Both the position numbers and the translations under genes were made by a program. Source: Alloclostridium intestinigallinarum (GTDB taxonomy: Bacteria; Bacillota; Clostridia; Christensenellales; UBA3700). Taken from it: a DNA stretch of 34,727 nucleotides. Shown here piece after piece: positions 17,426-25,527 of this stretch. Under the pieces are notes generated by a model. The model searched no databases, was not told the DNA's origin, and saw nothing but the letters and a program-made list of their open reading frames with translations. Location: NCBI GenBank assembly GCA_904393845.1, contig CAJFNB010000013.1:1-34727 (forward strand). The letters run 5' to 3'. Numbering within the stretch: position 1 is the first letter of the stretch; each line of letters opens with the position of its first letter.

Positions 17426-18436
17426 TCAGTATCGTCTATTCCTTGCAAGCGTATAATAATTGCCCGCCAATCTCTTCACATAGCCGTCAAGTTCCAGCTT
17501 CATCAATACTTTCGCAACCTCGGGAATCGTAACTCCCGTTTCCCTTGCTATGAGCGAATAATGCGCGCTGCCTTCGTGTTCTATAACCTCCAACACCCGC
17601 TTTTGCACGTCCGTAAGCCCCGCTGTGTTTTCTCCGTCGTCCTCTCCTCCCGTATCCGCCAGAATATCTCCTATCCTGGTCACGGGTCTTCCGCATTCTT
17701 TGAGCAATTCGTTGCTACCCTCGCTCATGCGCGAGAATATACTTCCGGGCGTTATCCACAGTTCCCTGCCCAACTCCACCGCGCAATCGGCGGTGATGAG
17801 CGCTCCGCTCCCTTTTGCGGCTTCCGTTACGAGCACGCCCGTGCTTATCGCCGCCATTATGCGGTTGCGTTCGGGAAAACGGAACGAAAGCGGCGGTGTG
17901 TCCGGCGGATACTCCGTGATAACCAGTCCTTTTGCGGCAATCTCGTCCATAAGGTCCGCGTTTTCGGCGGGATATACCGTATCCAAACCGCACGCCGTGA
18001 CGGCTATTGTCTTTCCTCCGCAGTCAAGCGCGGCTTTATGCGCGGCGGTATCTATCCCTCTGGCAAGACCGCTGACTATCGTCACTCCCTTTTTCGCCAG
18101 ACCTTCCGCAAAATACTGCGCCGCTTCTATTCCGTATCTCGTCGCCCTGCGCGAACCTACAATGGTAACGCAGTTTGATTTCAGCAGACTTATATCGCCC
18201 TTGTAATAGAGCACGGGCGGCGGTTCGTAAAGCCCGTCCAGACTTTCTGGGTACTCCGCGTCGTCGCAGGTTATAAAAGAGATATGCCTCTTTTCCAGCG
18301 CGGAGATAATCTTTTTCGCTCCGCCCGTGTCGGGATAATACGAAAGCGCGTCCGCCGCAACGGAGCAACGCCTTTTCAGACTCTGCTCGCCGCTTGCAAG
18401 CAGCAAAGCCTTTTCCCTGTCGGTATACTCTTTCAC
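17426..18436 (-). CDS. dprA: DNA-processing protein DprA (Smf)
   Basis: Binds incoming single-stranded DNA and loads RecA during natural transformation. The Rossmann-like domain has GSRRATRYG (96-104 in the longer form), SGLARGIDTAAHKAAL (124-139) and the FPERNRIMA segment. A DprA winged helix ends the protein (ARETGVTIPEVAKVL). Two starts are possible: GTG at 18436, overlapping the comM stop as GTGA, and TTG at 18442, overlapping it by 10 nt (338 residues). I prefer the GTG because it repeats the topA-trmFO coupling and AGGAAG is better spaced for it, but this is not certain. comM and dprA together point to a DNA-uptake role, though many bacteria keep both without known competence. Confidence 0.96.
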   Translation of the reverse strand: MKEYTDREKALLLASGEQSLKRRCSVAADALSYYPDTGGAKKIISALEKRHISFITCDDAEYPESLDGLYEPPPVLYYKGDISLLKSNCVTIVGSRRATRYGIEAAQYFAEGLAKKGVTIVSGLARGIDTAAHKAALDCGGKTIAVTACGLDTVYPAENADLMDEIAAKGLVITEYPPDTPPLSFRFPERNRIMAAISTGVLVTEAAKGSGALITADCAVELGRELWITPGSIFSRMSEGSNELLKECGRPVTRIGDILADTGGEDDGENTAGLTDVQKRVLEVIEHEGSAHYSLIARETGVTIPEVAKVLMKLELDGYVKRLAGNYYTLARNRRY

Positions 18437-19965
18437 TCCCAATACTTCCTGTCAAGAGAGCGGTATTGCACCGCCTCCGCAACGTATTCAGGTTTTATAT
18501 CTTCGTCGCCTGCAAGATCCGCTATCGTGCGCGCGACTTTCAATATTCTCGTACCCGCACGCGCGGTAAGATTCAAGCGGTTGTACGCTTCGCGCAATAT
18601 TTCGTCGCCCTCACGCGAAAGGCGGCAGTATCTTCGCATATCCGCGTTATCCATACCCGCGTTGGTGAAGTATTTTTTGCCCGCATAGCGTTCGCGCTGA
18701 ACGGCGCGCGCCTTCTCCACCCTCGCTTTGATGGTCGCGCTGTCCTCAGACGGCTCATCGCCCTGCAATTCGTCGTAACTCACGCCGTCTACCTCTACGT
18801 GCAAATCTATTCTGTCGAGCAAAGGTCCTGACAGCTTGTTTACGTACCGCCTTATTTCCGCCGGCGTACACCTGCATTCGCGCGTGGGACTGCCGAAGTT
18901 GCCGCAGGGGCACGGATTCATACCCGCAACCAGCATAAAACGCGCGGGATATTCCGCAGTCGCTCTTGCCCGCGCTACGGTCACTACGCCGTCTTCGAGC
19001 GGCTGGCGCAGTGATTCCAGCGTACGCCGCTGATATTCGGGCACTTCGTCCAAAAACAGCACTCCGTTATGCGCAAGCGATACCTCTCCCGGCCTTGCGA
19101 AAACTCCGCCGCCGGTCAGTGCGGGAATCGTCGCCGTATGATGCGGCGCCCTGAACGGGCGGGTGGTTACAATGCCCTTATTGGGGTCGAGTATACCCGC
19201 AACGGAATGTATCTTCGTCACCTCGATAGCCTCTTCAAAGGTCATATCGGGCATAATCGTGGGAACGCACTTCGCCATAAGCGTTTTACCCGCTCCGGGA
19301 GGACCTATCATTAAAATATTGTGTCCGCCCGCTACGGCGATTTCTATCGCGCGCCGCGCATAAAACTGCCCTTTGACGTCGGCAAAGTCCACTCCGTATC
19401 TGTCCGCGCCTGCCTCCGGGCGGAAGTTTTTCGTGGGAACGGGCGAAATTGACGCCCTGTCGCACAAAAACCTGCACGCCTCGCTTAAAGTGGCTGCGGT
19501 ATATACCTCCGCGCCTTCCACATAAGACGCCTCCCTTTCGTTGCCGAACGGAATCAGAAAACGCCTTCTTCCCTCCTGCAACGCGGAGATGATTATCGGC
19601 ATTATGCCGTTCACGGGTCTGATTCCACCGTCAAGCGAAAGTTCGCCCAATATCGTCAGATCGCTGTATCTCGCCCCTTTCAGCTGGTCGCTTGCCGCCA
19701 GAATTCCCACGGCAATGGGCAGGTCGAACAGCGCGCCTTCTTTCTTGCTGTCCGCAGGCGCAAGATTGACGGTTATACGCTTGGTCGGATACTTGAAGCC
19801 GCTGTTTTTGATTGCGGCGCGGACGCGCTCGCGCGACTCCTTTACGGCGGTATCCGGAAGCCCCACCGTTTCGTATCCGGGAAGACCCGCGTTGATGTCG
19901 ATTTCTATATCGACGCCCAGACCCGCAAGCCCTTCCAATGTATAACTTTTAATCTTTGACAGCAT
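18433..19965 (-). CDS. comM: ComM/YifB-type magnesium-chelatase-like AAA+ ATPase
   Basis: Homologous to ComM, a helicase that promotes branch migration during integration of transforming DNA. It has 510 residues. A Lon-protease-like N-terminal domain (about 1-170) is followed by Walker A GPPGAGKT (221-228) and the Mg-chelatase segment ending in NGVLFLDEVPEY (Walker B). A cysteine-rich PCPCGNF...CRC patch and a C-terminal domain with LDRIDLHVEV follow. The ATG at 19965 shares one base with the stop of the upstream lipoprotein gene (TGATG), and AAGGA lies 12 nt upstream, suggesting coupling. A longer frame to 20010 runs inside the upstream gene and lacks support. Confidence 0.95.
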   Translation of the reverse strand: MLSKIKSYTLEGLAGLGVDIEIDINAGLPGYETVGLPDTAVKESRERVRAAIKNSGFKYPTKRITVNLAPADSKKEGALFDLPIAVGILAASDQLKGARYSDLTILGELSLDGGIRPVNGIMPIIISALQEGRRRFLIPFGNEREASYVEGAEVYTAATLSEACRFLCDRASISPVPTKNFRPEAGADRYGVDFADVKGQFYARRAIEIAVAGGHNILMIGPPGAGKTLMAKCVPTIMPDMTFEEAIEVTKIHSVAGILDPNKGIVTTRPFRAPHHTATIPALTGGGVFARPGEVSLAHNGVLFLDEVPEYQRRTLESLRQPLEDGVVTVARARATAEYPARFMLVAGMNPCPCGNFGSPTRECRCTPAEIRRYVNKLSGPLLDRIDLHVEVDGVSYDELQGDEPSEDSATIKARVEKARAVQRERYAGKKYFTNAGMDNADMRRYCRLSREGDEILREAYNRLNLTARAGTRILKVARTIADLAGDEDIKPEYVAEAVQYRSLDRKYWE

Positions 19966-22205
19966 CAGTTGTTCTTTTCCTTTCTCTTTTGGACGGCGGC
20001 TTTCAGCCATTCAAGTCTGAAGTCGGATTTCACCATACCGAAGAACTTGCCGTTGTAAGGTTTAAGCGTCCTTTCACGGTTGTAGTAGCATATATCGAGC
20101 GTGATATAGATGAGCACGAATGCCATGAGAACGGTAAACACGCTGAACACTATCACAAACGCCGACTTTGACGGGAACATGAGATATTCCATATCGCCGG
20201 AAGAAGCTATGAAACCGCCCCTGCCCACAAGCTGCGCCACGTTGAGGAAATGCGTGAGAGCAAGTCCCGAAAACACCGTGATAAGCCTGATGTCGGGCAC
20301 GATTATGATATACGCAAGTAGCAAAAGCAGTCCGAGGGTCATTATTTCCACGGTAACCCCGGTACCGATTGCGGCAAACAAAATGACCGATACTCCGCTT
20401 ATCAGGATAAGATCCGCGTTTGATTTCCCGTTGAGGAAGTAATTGAGTGCGGCGAGAATTCCGAGCAATGCCCCGAACAGCCACGTGCAGACTTCCAGCG
20501 CGGTACTTACCGTGCCGCTGTTTGCAAGCCCGAACATCGCATACATATTGAAGGCGTCCGTGGACATAAAGGCGCTGTTCGTCTTAAAGCCCGCGTACAT
20601 CTGGTCGAACACCGCGAAATAGCTGCCCTGGGAATAGTAAGGCATCATCATGGGCAGGGCCAGCAGGTAGAAGACAACCAGACAGCCGACTGCCTGCGCG
20701 GCGGTTATACCCGCGACTTTTCCTCTGCCGGCTTTATCGGTTTTGACAACCGCGCCCACCTGATATATCAGAATCATGGGCAGAAGCAGTATGACCCAGT
20801 TACTGAACAGCAATGCTAACGTATAGAGGACGCCCGCAAACGCGCTCTTGCCGGCGGCGTAACCTGCCGTTTCTTTCGAATCGAGCAGCATTACGTGTAT
20901 CATGCCCATCACAAAAGGCATAGCCAGACTGAGATACGAGCCGTAAAGCGCGCTCTGCGTGAAGAACACGGGAAGCAGCGCGTAAAGTCCTGCATAGCAT
21001 GCCGCCTGCTTTACCGACGTGTAGCGTGCGGCGAACGAGTAGATGAGATAGCAGGTAATTATATCCGCGAGTATGGTGGGGATACGGAGCGTAATCGCCA
21101 TTGCCATACTGCCGCCCTGCACGCCCAGCATAGCGGCTATGCGTGCGAATATCCAGATGACGTAAGCGGAAAGCGAAGGTACTCCCGGAATTACGCTGTA
21201 CGCCTGACCCCAGCCGTCAGTATTTACGGTACTGTACAGGTCGTAATATTGCGAAGACACCTGTCCGAACCCGAACGTGGTTATAGCCACGATAAACCTG
21301 ACGAGGAACGCGCCCAGCATAGCGTATGTGAACAGCGCAAGCGGAGAAGTAAGCACCCTGCCGGCTTTTGCCGCCCCTGAAACGCCCCCGTCGTTTCCGC
21401 CGTCGGGATTCGTTTCGCGCAGACGGTCCATGGCGTCCCTGCCCATGGCGTATCTTACGAATTTAACGAGTAGATACGCAACGACAACGGTGAATACCGC
21501 GAGCAGAACCACGTAGACGTAAGAACCCGCGCCCGCCATACTGTAAGTACCGTCTTCCTTCAGCATGCCCGCGTAATGCACGTCGGTTGCGACGGAAGAA
21601 TCCGTCTCCACAATGGAAATATCGTCAAAGTAAACAAGTCCGCTGGGGGATGCGGAACTGTTGCCGATGCCCACGAACAGCGTAAAGTCGGAAGTGGCTT
21701 TTGCCTGGAAGTAGATATAACATTCCACCCACTTTCTGCCGGAGGTCGAACCGTAATCGGAGATGTTTGCGGAAGTGATGTTCAGACCTTCGAAATCGCT
21801 GTCCTCCGTGAAACCGAGCACCACGCCTATTTCGCGTTCGGTATCCTCCCCCTCGTCTATTACCGCGGAAGTCAGATTCTGGATTCTTATCCTGACGGAA
21901 AGGCGGTAGTAGCTGTTGTTTTTCAATGAAACTTCCTGCGTCATGTAAGTCCATGCCGAAGAAGCGTTTACGGATACCGAATAAGCCGTGCCGTTATGCG
22001 CCGTGGCGTCGTCGTCGCCGCTGGGCTGTACGGTAACGTTGCCGCTGGACGTGTCGTTGAGCGTCCAGCCGTCTATGGTGCCGTTTTCAAAATCGCCGTT
22101 CGTAACTATCGCGGCTCCGTTGTCTGCGCATGCGGAAAGCAATACTGCGGCGCAAATTGCCACAAGACAAACGACTGCAATCAAAAGACTTTTGCGAGTT
22201 CTCAT
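19965..22205 (-). CDS. Lipoprotein with an N-terminal carbohydrate-binding-like domain and a polytopic membrane domain
   Basis: A 746-residue protein of unknown function. MRTRKSLLIAV plus a hydrophobic core ending LLSAC is a lipoprotein signal (C26). Residues about 33-200 look like a jelly-roll carbohydrate-binding module (start NGDFENGTIDGWT, end VYFDDISIVE). A first membrane helix at 228-250 leads to a glycine/aspartate-rich cytoplasmic loop (about 251-285). About 11 more helices follow, then a basic tail rich in lysine. The multi-helix region, with an extracytoplasmic loop SSQYYDLYS after the second helix, resembles GT-C-fold glycosyltransferases that use lipid-linked sugars, but no decisive motif was found. 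The ATG at 22205 has AGGAG 8 nt upstream; a 19-codon extension upstream crosses the promoter. It is coupled to comM downstream, and its link with DNA-uptake genes is unexplained. Confidence 0.75.
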   Translation of the reverse strand: MRTRKSLLIAVVCLVAICAAVLLSACADNGAAIVTNGDFENGTIDGWTLNDTSSGNVTVQPSGDDDATAHNGTAYSVSVNASSAWTYMTQEVSLKNNSYYRLSVRIRIQNLTSAVIDEGEDTEREIGVVLGFTEDSDFEGLNITSANISDYGSTSGRKWVECYIYFQAKATSDFTLFVGIGNSSASPSGLVYFDDISIVETDSSVATDVHYAGMLKEDGTYSMAGAGSYVYVVLLAVFTVVVAYLLVKFVRYAMGRDAMDRLRETNPDGGNDGGVSGAAKAGRVLTSPLALFTYAMLGAFLVRFIVAITTFGFGQVSSQYYDLYSTVNTDGWGQAYSVIPGVPSLSAYVIWIFARIAAMLGVQGGSMAMAITLRIPTILADIITCYLIYSFAARYTSVKQAACYAGLYALLPVFFTQSALYGSYLSLAMPFVMGMIHVMLLDSKETAGYAAGKSAFAGVLYTLALLFSNWVILLLPMILIYQVGAVVKTDKAGRGKVAGITAAQAVGCLVVFYLLALPMMMPYYSQGSYFAVFDQMYAGFKTNSAFMSTDAFNMYAMFGLANSGTVSTALEVCTWLFGALLGILAALNYFLNGKSNADLILISGVSVILFAAIGTGVTVEIMTLGLLLLLAYIIIVPDIRLITVFSGLALTHFLNVAQLVGRGGFIASSGDMEYLMFPSKSAFVIVFSVFTVLMAFVLIYITLDICYYNRERTLKPYNGKFFGMVKSDFRLEWLKAAVQKRKEKNN

Positions 22206-22233
22206 TCGAAGTACTCCTAGATATACTAGATAT

Positions 22234-22262
22234 ATAATAATAAATATAAAAAGCGTTTGCAA
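22234..22262 (-). promoter_or_regulatory. Candidate promoter of the lipoprotein-to-glyA operon
   Basis: Minus-strand TTGCAA (22257-22262), 17-nt spacer, TATTAT (22234-22239), with the RNA start expected near 22227, about 22 nt before the ATG. It is the only clear promoter between the rplS terminator and this gene. Confidence 0.65.
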
Positions 22263-22268
22263 GCGTTT
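22251..22268. repeat. Direct repeat AAGCGTTT with 10-bp period over the -35 element
   Basis: AAGCGTTT occurs at 22251-22258 and again at 22261-22268, exactly one helical turn apart, with the promoter -35 between them. The spacing suits binding of a protein to one face of DNA. No regulator is identified. Confidence 0.45.
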
Positions 22269-22501
22269 TTTGCAATTTCCGCGCCTTAAACGAAAATTTT
22301 TTATTTTTCAAACAAAAAACAGCGCCGCGCTCCGCCCGTAATTACTCCCCCGGGAAAGAAGCCGGCGTTTATTATTCTTCTTTTTTGAAGTTTTCCGGAA
22401 TCCGGCATCCGGACCGCAAGTTTAGGAAAGGCGTTTTACAACCCGGCATATTCCGCGCGCGGCGGCAAAATACCTTCCGCCGCGGTCGGTTTCGCGTTTA
22501 T
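22263..22501. other. Non-coding spacer between rplS and the lipoprotein gene
   Basis: This 239-bp stretch completes a 354-bp gap between genes. It contains no convincing gene. Visible structure is a three-copy 7-bp tandem (TCCGGAA, TCCGGCA, TCCGGAC at 22394-22414), a GC-rich inverted repeat CGCGGCGG / CCGCCGCG (22458-22465 and 22477-22484, 11-nt loop, no T-run) and an AT-rich block at 22290-22320. Short frames on the plus strand lack ribosome binding sites and run into the rplS terminator. Confidence 0.6.
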
Positions 22502-22534
22502 AAAAAACAAACCCCCGCGCCTTTCGCGCAGGGG
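22502..22534 (-). terminator. Intrinsic terminator of rplS
   Basis: On the minus strand CCCCTGCGC / GCGCGGGGG (9 bp with one T-G pair, loop GAAAG) is followed by TTTGTTTTTT. It lies about 25 nt after the rplS stop codon. Confidence 0.93.
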
Positions 22535-22559
22535 CAGATAGGTTTCGTACGGAAAACAA

Positions 22560-22907
22560 TTACTTGATGACTTCCGCGAGCTTCGCCGCCTTACCGCTCC
22601 TCTGTCTGAGATAGTAAAGCTTGGCCCTTCTGACCTTACCGTGACGGATAATGTCGATATGGTCGATCTTGGGGGAATGCATGGGGAAAGTTCTTTCCAC
22701 GCCCACGCCGTTGGAAATCTTACGCACGGTCATGGTTTCGCTTATGCTGCCGCCCCTGAACGCGATAACGATACCCTCGAAAGCCTGAAGTCTTTCCTTG
22801 TTGCCTTCAACGACTTTCACGAACACTTTAACGGTGTCGCCGATTGCAAGTTTGGGCAGGTCCTTGCGCATGCCCTCTTTTTCGATTACGTCGATCAAAT
22901 TACTCAT
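22560..22907 (-). CDS. rplS: 50S ribosomal protein L19
   Basis: L19 sits at the 30S-50S interface. The 115-residue product is full length, with recognisable IGDTVKVFVKVVEG, RLQAFEGIVIAFRGGS and the conserved end KLYYLRQRSGKAAK. GGAGG lies 9 nt before the ATG. It has its own promoter, a leader of about 84 nt and its own terminator. In most bacteria rplS follows trmD directly in the rpsP-rimM-trmD operon. Here trmD runs straight into rbgA and rplS is four genes further on. Confidence 0.98.
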   Translation of the reverse strand: MSNLIDVIEKEGMRKDLPKLAIGDTVKVFVKVVEGNKERLQAFEGIVIAFRGGSISETMTVRKISNGVGVERTFPMHSPKIDHIDIIRHGKVRRAKLYYLRQRSGKAAKLAEVIK

Positions 22908-22991
22908 TGACTTATACCTCCGAATTTACGCGATGTTCACGATCGTCTTGGGATTTTGATACGTCGGCGGAACACCCGAAGTCTTATTTGC
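22908..22991 (-). promoter_or_regulatory. 5' leader of rplS, possible L19 autoregulatory RNA
   Basis: From the predicted RNA start near 22991 to the ATG there are about 84 nt with two possible small hairpins: TCGG / CCGA with an 8-nt loop and an extra ACT/CGT flank, and CGAT / ATCG with a 7-nt loop. L19 leaders that bind L19 are known in Bacillota. I could not match the published structure by eye, so this is a candidate only. Confidence 0.35.
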
Positions 22992-22997
22992 CTGCAT

Positions 22998-23026
22998 ATT
23001 CTACCATAAAAAAAATAGTTATGCAA
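22998..23026 (-). promoter_or_regulatory. Sigma-A promoter of rplS
   Basis: Minus-strand TTGCAT (23021-23026), 17-nt spacer ending TGG, then TAGAAT (22998-23003): an extended -10 promoter. It begins about 28 nt after the yraN stop codon, with no terminator between, so some transcription from the upstream operon may also reach rplS. Confidence 0.8.
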
Positions 23027-23053
23027 CTGTTTTTTACCTGTTTTCGGCAAAAG

Positions 23054-23407
23054 TCATATATCGTTCATGTCGAAAGCGCCCTCGATATACTCCACTTCGC
23101 CGCGCGTGACCACCGCCACGTCGAATCTTACGTCCACATCCGCCAGACCCTTCATTGCCAAAAAACAGCGCGCCGTGTGCACCAGTCTTCTGCGCTTGGT
23201 GCGCGTGACAGCCTCCGCGCCCACGCCGTATTCATCGCTGTTACGGCTCTTCACTTCCGTAAATACCAGGTACGCGCCGTCGCGCGCAATGATATCCGCT
23301 TCTCCGCCGCGGCAGAGAAAATTGCGCTGCAAAACGCGCATCCCCCTGTCTTTCATATATTCACAGACAAGCTGTTCTCCTATAGTGCCTTCTCTGCGCG
23401 TGTTCAT
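23054..23407 (-). CDS. yraN: YraN/UPF0102 family endonuclease-like protein
   Basis: Small protein (117 residues) of the Holliday-junction-resolvase-like nuclease fold; its cellular role is not settled. The family motif is visible: GEQLVCEYMKDRG, RNFLCRGGEADIIARD (E36, D38) and VFTEVKSR (E51, K53), matching the E-D-ExK nuclease core. The ATG overlaps the rnhB stop as ATGA with no clear Shine-Dalgarno, so it depends on coupling. yraN next to rnhB, and close to comM-dprA, is a common arrangement. Confidence 0.93.
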   Translation of the reverse strand: MNTRREGTIGEQLVCEYMKDRGMRVLQRNFLCRGGEADIIARDGAYLVFTEVKSRNSDEYGVGAEAVTRTKRRRLVHTARCFLAMKGLADVDVRFDVAVVTRGEVEYIEGAFDMNDI

Positions 23408-24006
23408 ATGAAATTTTTGACGAACGTACGCCTGTGTATGGGCGTGATGCCGTATTCCTTAATGGCGGCAATGTGCGCCGCCGTGCCGTAACCTTTATTT
23501 TTCTCAAAGGCGTACTGCGGATAAACAAGTGCGTAATCGTCCATAATTTTATCTCGCGTGACTTTTGCCACTATCGAAGCGCACGATATGGAATAACTGA
23601 GCAAATCGCCCTTGATTATCGGCTTTACGGGACACACGGTTTCTATATCCACCGCGTCTATCAGCGCAATATCCGGTTTTACTTCAAGTCCGGAAAGAGC
23701 GCGCCTCATCGCCTCTTTCGTCGCCTGCAATATATTCACTTCGTCTATATACTCCGGCGGCAGGGAAACAACGTTGCACGCAACCGCCCTTTCAAGTATC
23801 AGAGCGCACAGTTTTTCCCTCTTTTTTGCGGAAAGTTTCTTACTGTCCGTCACTTCGGGTATGATTTGCCCTTCACCGAGCGGCATTATCACCGCGCATA
23901 CGGTGACGGGTCCCGCCAGCGGACCCCTGCCCACTTCGTCCACTCCGGCGATATATCCAAAGCCCTGCCCGAGGCAGGCTTTTTCGTATTCGAGGTTATC
24001 TGCCAT
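23404..24006 (-). CDS. rnhB: Ribonuclease HII
   Basis: Cuts RNA in RNA/DNA hybrids and removes single ribonucleotides from DNA. It has 200 residues. The signature AGVDEVGRGPLAGPV gives D23 and E24. Further acidic residues sit in ALIDAVD and in KVTRDKIMDDY. GGAGG lies 6 nt before the ATG and is formed by the last rbgA codons. The gene overlaps rbgA by 11 nt and yraN by 4 nt. Confidence 0.98.
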   Translation of the reverse strand: MADNLEYEKACLGQGFGYIAGVDEVGRGPLAGPVTVCAVIMPLGEGQIIPEVTDSKKLSAKKREKLCALILERAVACNVVSLPPEYIDEVNILQATKEAMRRALSGLEVKPDIALIDAVDIETVCPVKPIIKGDLLSYSISCASIVAKVTRDKIMDDYALVYPQYAFEKNKGYGTAAHIAAIKEYGITPIHRRTFVKNFI

Positions 24007-24853
24007 TGTCTTCCTCCACCTTGTCGAGCATCACTTTTCCCAATCTCAGCTTACGCAAATCGTCTAGTACCGCTCTTGCGGCGCGTTCGTAATCGTAGTT
24101 GTCCCTGCTGAGCAAAAACCCGCGCTTTTTTGCTATTTTGTCCATAATTTCAAGCGGCTCTCCGCTTAAATCTTCCAGCCCGTAGCGTTCTGCAAACGGC
24201 TTGTATTTTCTCTCCGCGAAAAACTTTACCGCTTCAAGCCCGAGTTCCGCCACGTCGAGAATTTCTTCTTTGATACTGCCTATCATTGCAAGCCTGACCG
24301 CCTTTTGACCGTCCTCGAACGCGGGCGGCAAAGTACCGGGAGTGTCGAGCAGTTCTATATTGGAAGCAAGTTTTACCCACTGCTTGCCGCGCGTTACGCC
24401 CGGACGGTTGCCCGTAACCGCCCTTTTACTGCCGCACAGACAGTTGATAAGGGTGGATTTACCCGTATTCGGCACGCCCGCGACAAGCGCGCGCACCGTC
24501 TTGTTTACGCCTTTGCTTGCATATTTTTCTATTACGCTCTTATTCAGCAAAAGCAGTTTTGAGATGACTTCCGCACGGAATCTGGGAGAAGTACTGTTTA
24601 CGGAAACGCACATTTCCCCTTTATCGCGGTAATATTTTTCCCATTCCGCAACGTCCGCGCGCTCCACCATGTCGCATTTGTTGAACACGTACAAAACGGG
24701 CATTCCGCATATCATTTTATCGAAAGCGGGATTGCGCGAAGAATTTATCACACGGGCGTCCAGCACGTATATGACGCAGTCGGCAGCTTTAAGGCTTGCC
24801 TCCATCATGCGCATGGCTTTTGTCATATGTCCCGGATACCATTGTATATACAT
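23996..24853 (-). CDS. rbgA: Ribosome biogenesis GTPase RbgA (YlqF)
   Basis: Circularly permuted GTPase needed for late 50S assembly in Bacillota. It has 285 residues. The permuted order is visible: G4 NKCD (58-61), then G1 GVPNTGKS (126-133), then G3 DTPG (170-173). The N-terminus MYIQWYPGHMTKA is diagnostic. The ATG shares one base with the trmD stop (TAATG), and GGAG lies 8 nt upstream. In B. subtilis rplS lies between trmD and this gene; here it does not. Confidence 0.97.
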   Translation of the reverse strand: MYIQWYPGHMTKAMRMMEASLKAADCVIYVLDARVINSSRNPAFDKMICGMPVLYVFNKCDMVERADVAEWEKYYRDKGEMCVSVNSTSPRFRAEVISKLLLLNKSVIEKYASKGVNKTVRALVAGVPNTGKSTLINCLCGSKRAVTGNRPGVTRGKQWVKLASNIELLDTPGTLPPAFEDGQKAVRLAMIGSIKEEILDVAELGLEAVKFFAERKYKPFAERYGLEDLSGEPLEIMDKIAKKRGFLLSRDNYDYERAARAVLDDLRKLRLGKVMLDKVEEDNGR

Positions 24854-25527
24854 TATTTCTTCTCCAAAAGGTCGGGTCTGCGCTCCCGCGTGATTTCAAG
24901 CTGTTTTTCGCGCCGCCACCCGGCAATGGCCGCATGGTCGCCCGAAAGCAGAACTTCGGGCACTTCCCTTCCCAGATACTCGCGCGGGCGGGTGTATTGC
25001 GGATATTCCAGAAGTCCGTCGGAGAAACTCTCCTCGTCGGTGGACTGCTCGCTCCCAAGCACCCCTTTGAGATAGCGCGCGCAGGCGTTTATCAGCACCA
25101 TTGCCGGCAGTTCCCCGCCCGTAAGCACATAGTCGCCGATGGAAATTTCCTCGTCTATGTCCGCGTCTATCACCCTTTGGTCCACGCCTTCGTAATTGCC
25201 GCAAAGCAATAGCAGTCTTTCGCATTTTGCAAGGCGGAGCACCGTGGACTGGTCCAACGTCTTTCCCTTGGGCGACATATATATGCGCAAGGCTTCGTGT
25301 TCCGGATCCAGCGCGTCTATCGCGTCGTGAATGGGCTGGGGAGTCATAACCATTCCCGCGCCGCCGCCGAAAGGCGTGTCGTCGCACTTGCCGTGCCTGT
25401 CCAGGGTATAATCGCGGATATTGACGGCGTTTACGCGGATAAGTCCGCGCTCTATCGCCTTGCCGATAACGCCGCACTTCATACAGTCGAACATTTCGGG
25501 GAAAAGGGTCGCAACGTCAATCCTCAT
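24853..25527 (-). CDS. trmD: tRNA (guanine-37-N1)-methyltransferase TrmD
   Basis: SAM-dependent trefoil-knot enzyme making m1G37, which prevents +1 frameshifting. It has 224 residues from the ATG at 25527. MRIDVATLFPEMF, PFGGGAGMVM, LLLCGNYEGVDQR and the knot segment SIGDYVLTGGELPAM are all present. The ATG overlaps the rimM end by 11 nt and has GGAGGTGG about 8 nt upstream. A 10-codon upstream extension in the same frame lies within rimM and is not supported. Confidence 0.98.
   Translation of the reverse strand: MRIDVATLFPEMFDCMKCGVIGKAIERGLIRVNAVNIRDYTLDRHGKCDDTPFGGGAGMVMTPQPIHDAIDALDPEHEALRIYMSPKGKTLDQSTVLRLAKCERLLLLCGNYEGVDQRVIDADIDEEISIGDYVLTGGELPAMVLINACARYLKGVLGSEQSTDEESFSDGLLEYPQYTRPREYLGREVPEVLLSGDHAAIAGWRREKQLEITRERRPDLLEKK

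Noticed and set aside
22458..22484. GC-rich inverted repeat as a second terminator
   Set aside because: No T-run follows on either strand and the loop is 11 nt.
22385..22567. Plus-strand 60-codon frame in the rplS-lipoprotein gap
   Set aside because: It runs through the rplS terminator in antisense, has no Shine-Dalgarno and is basic, low-complexity sequence.
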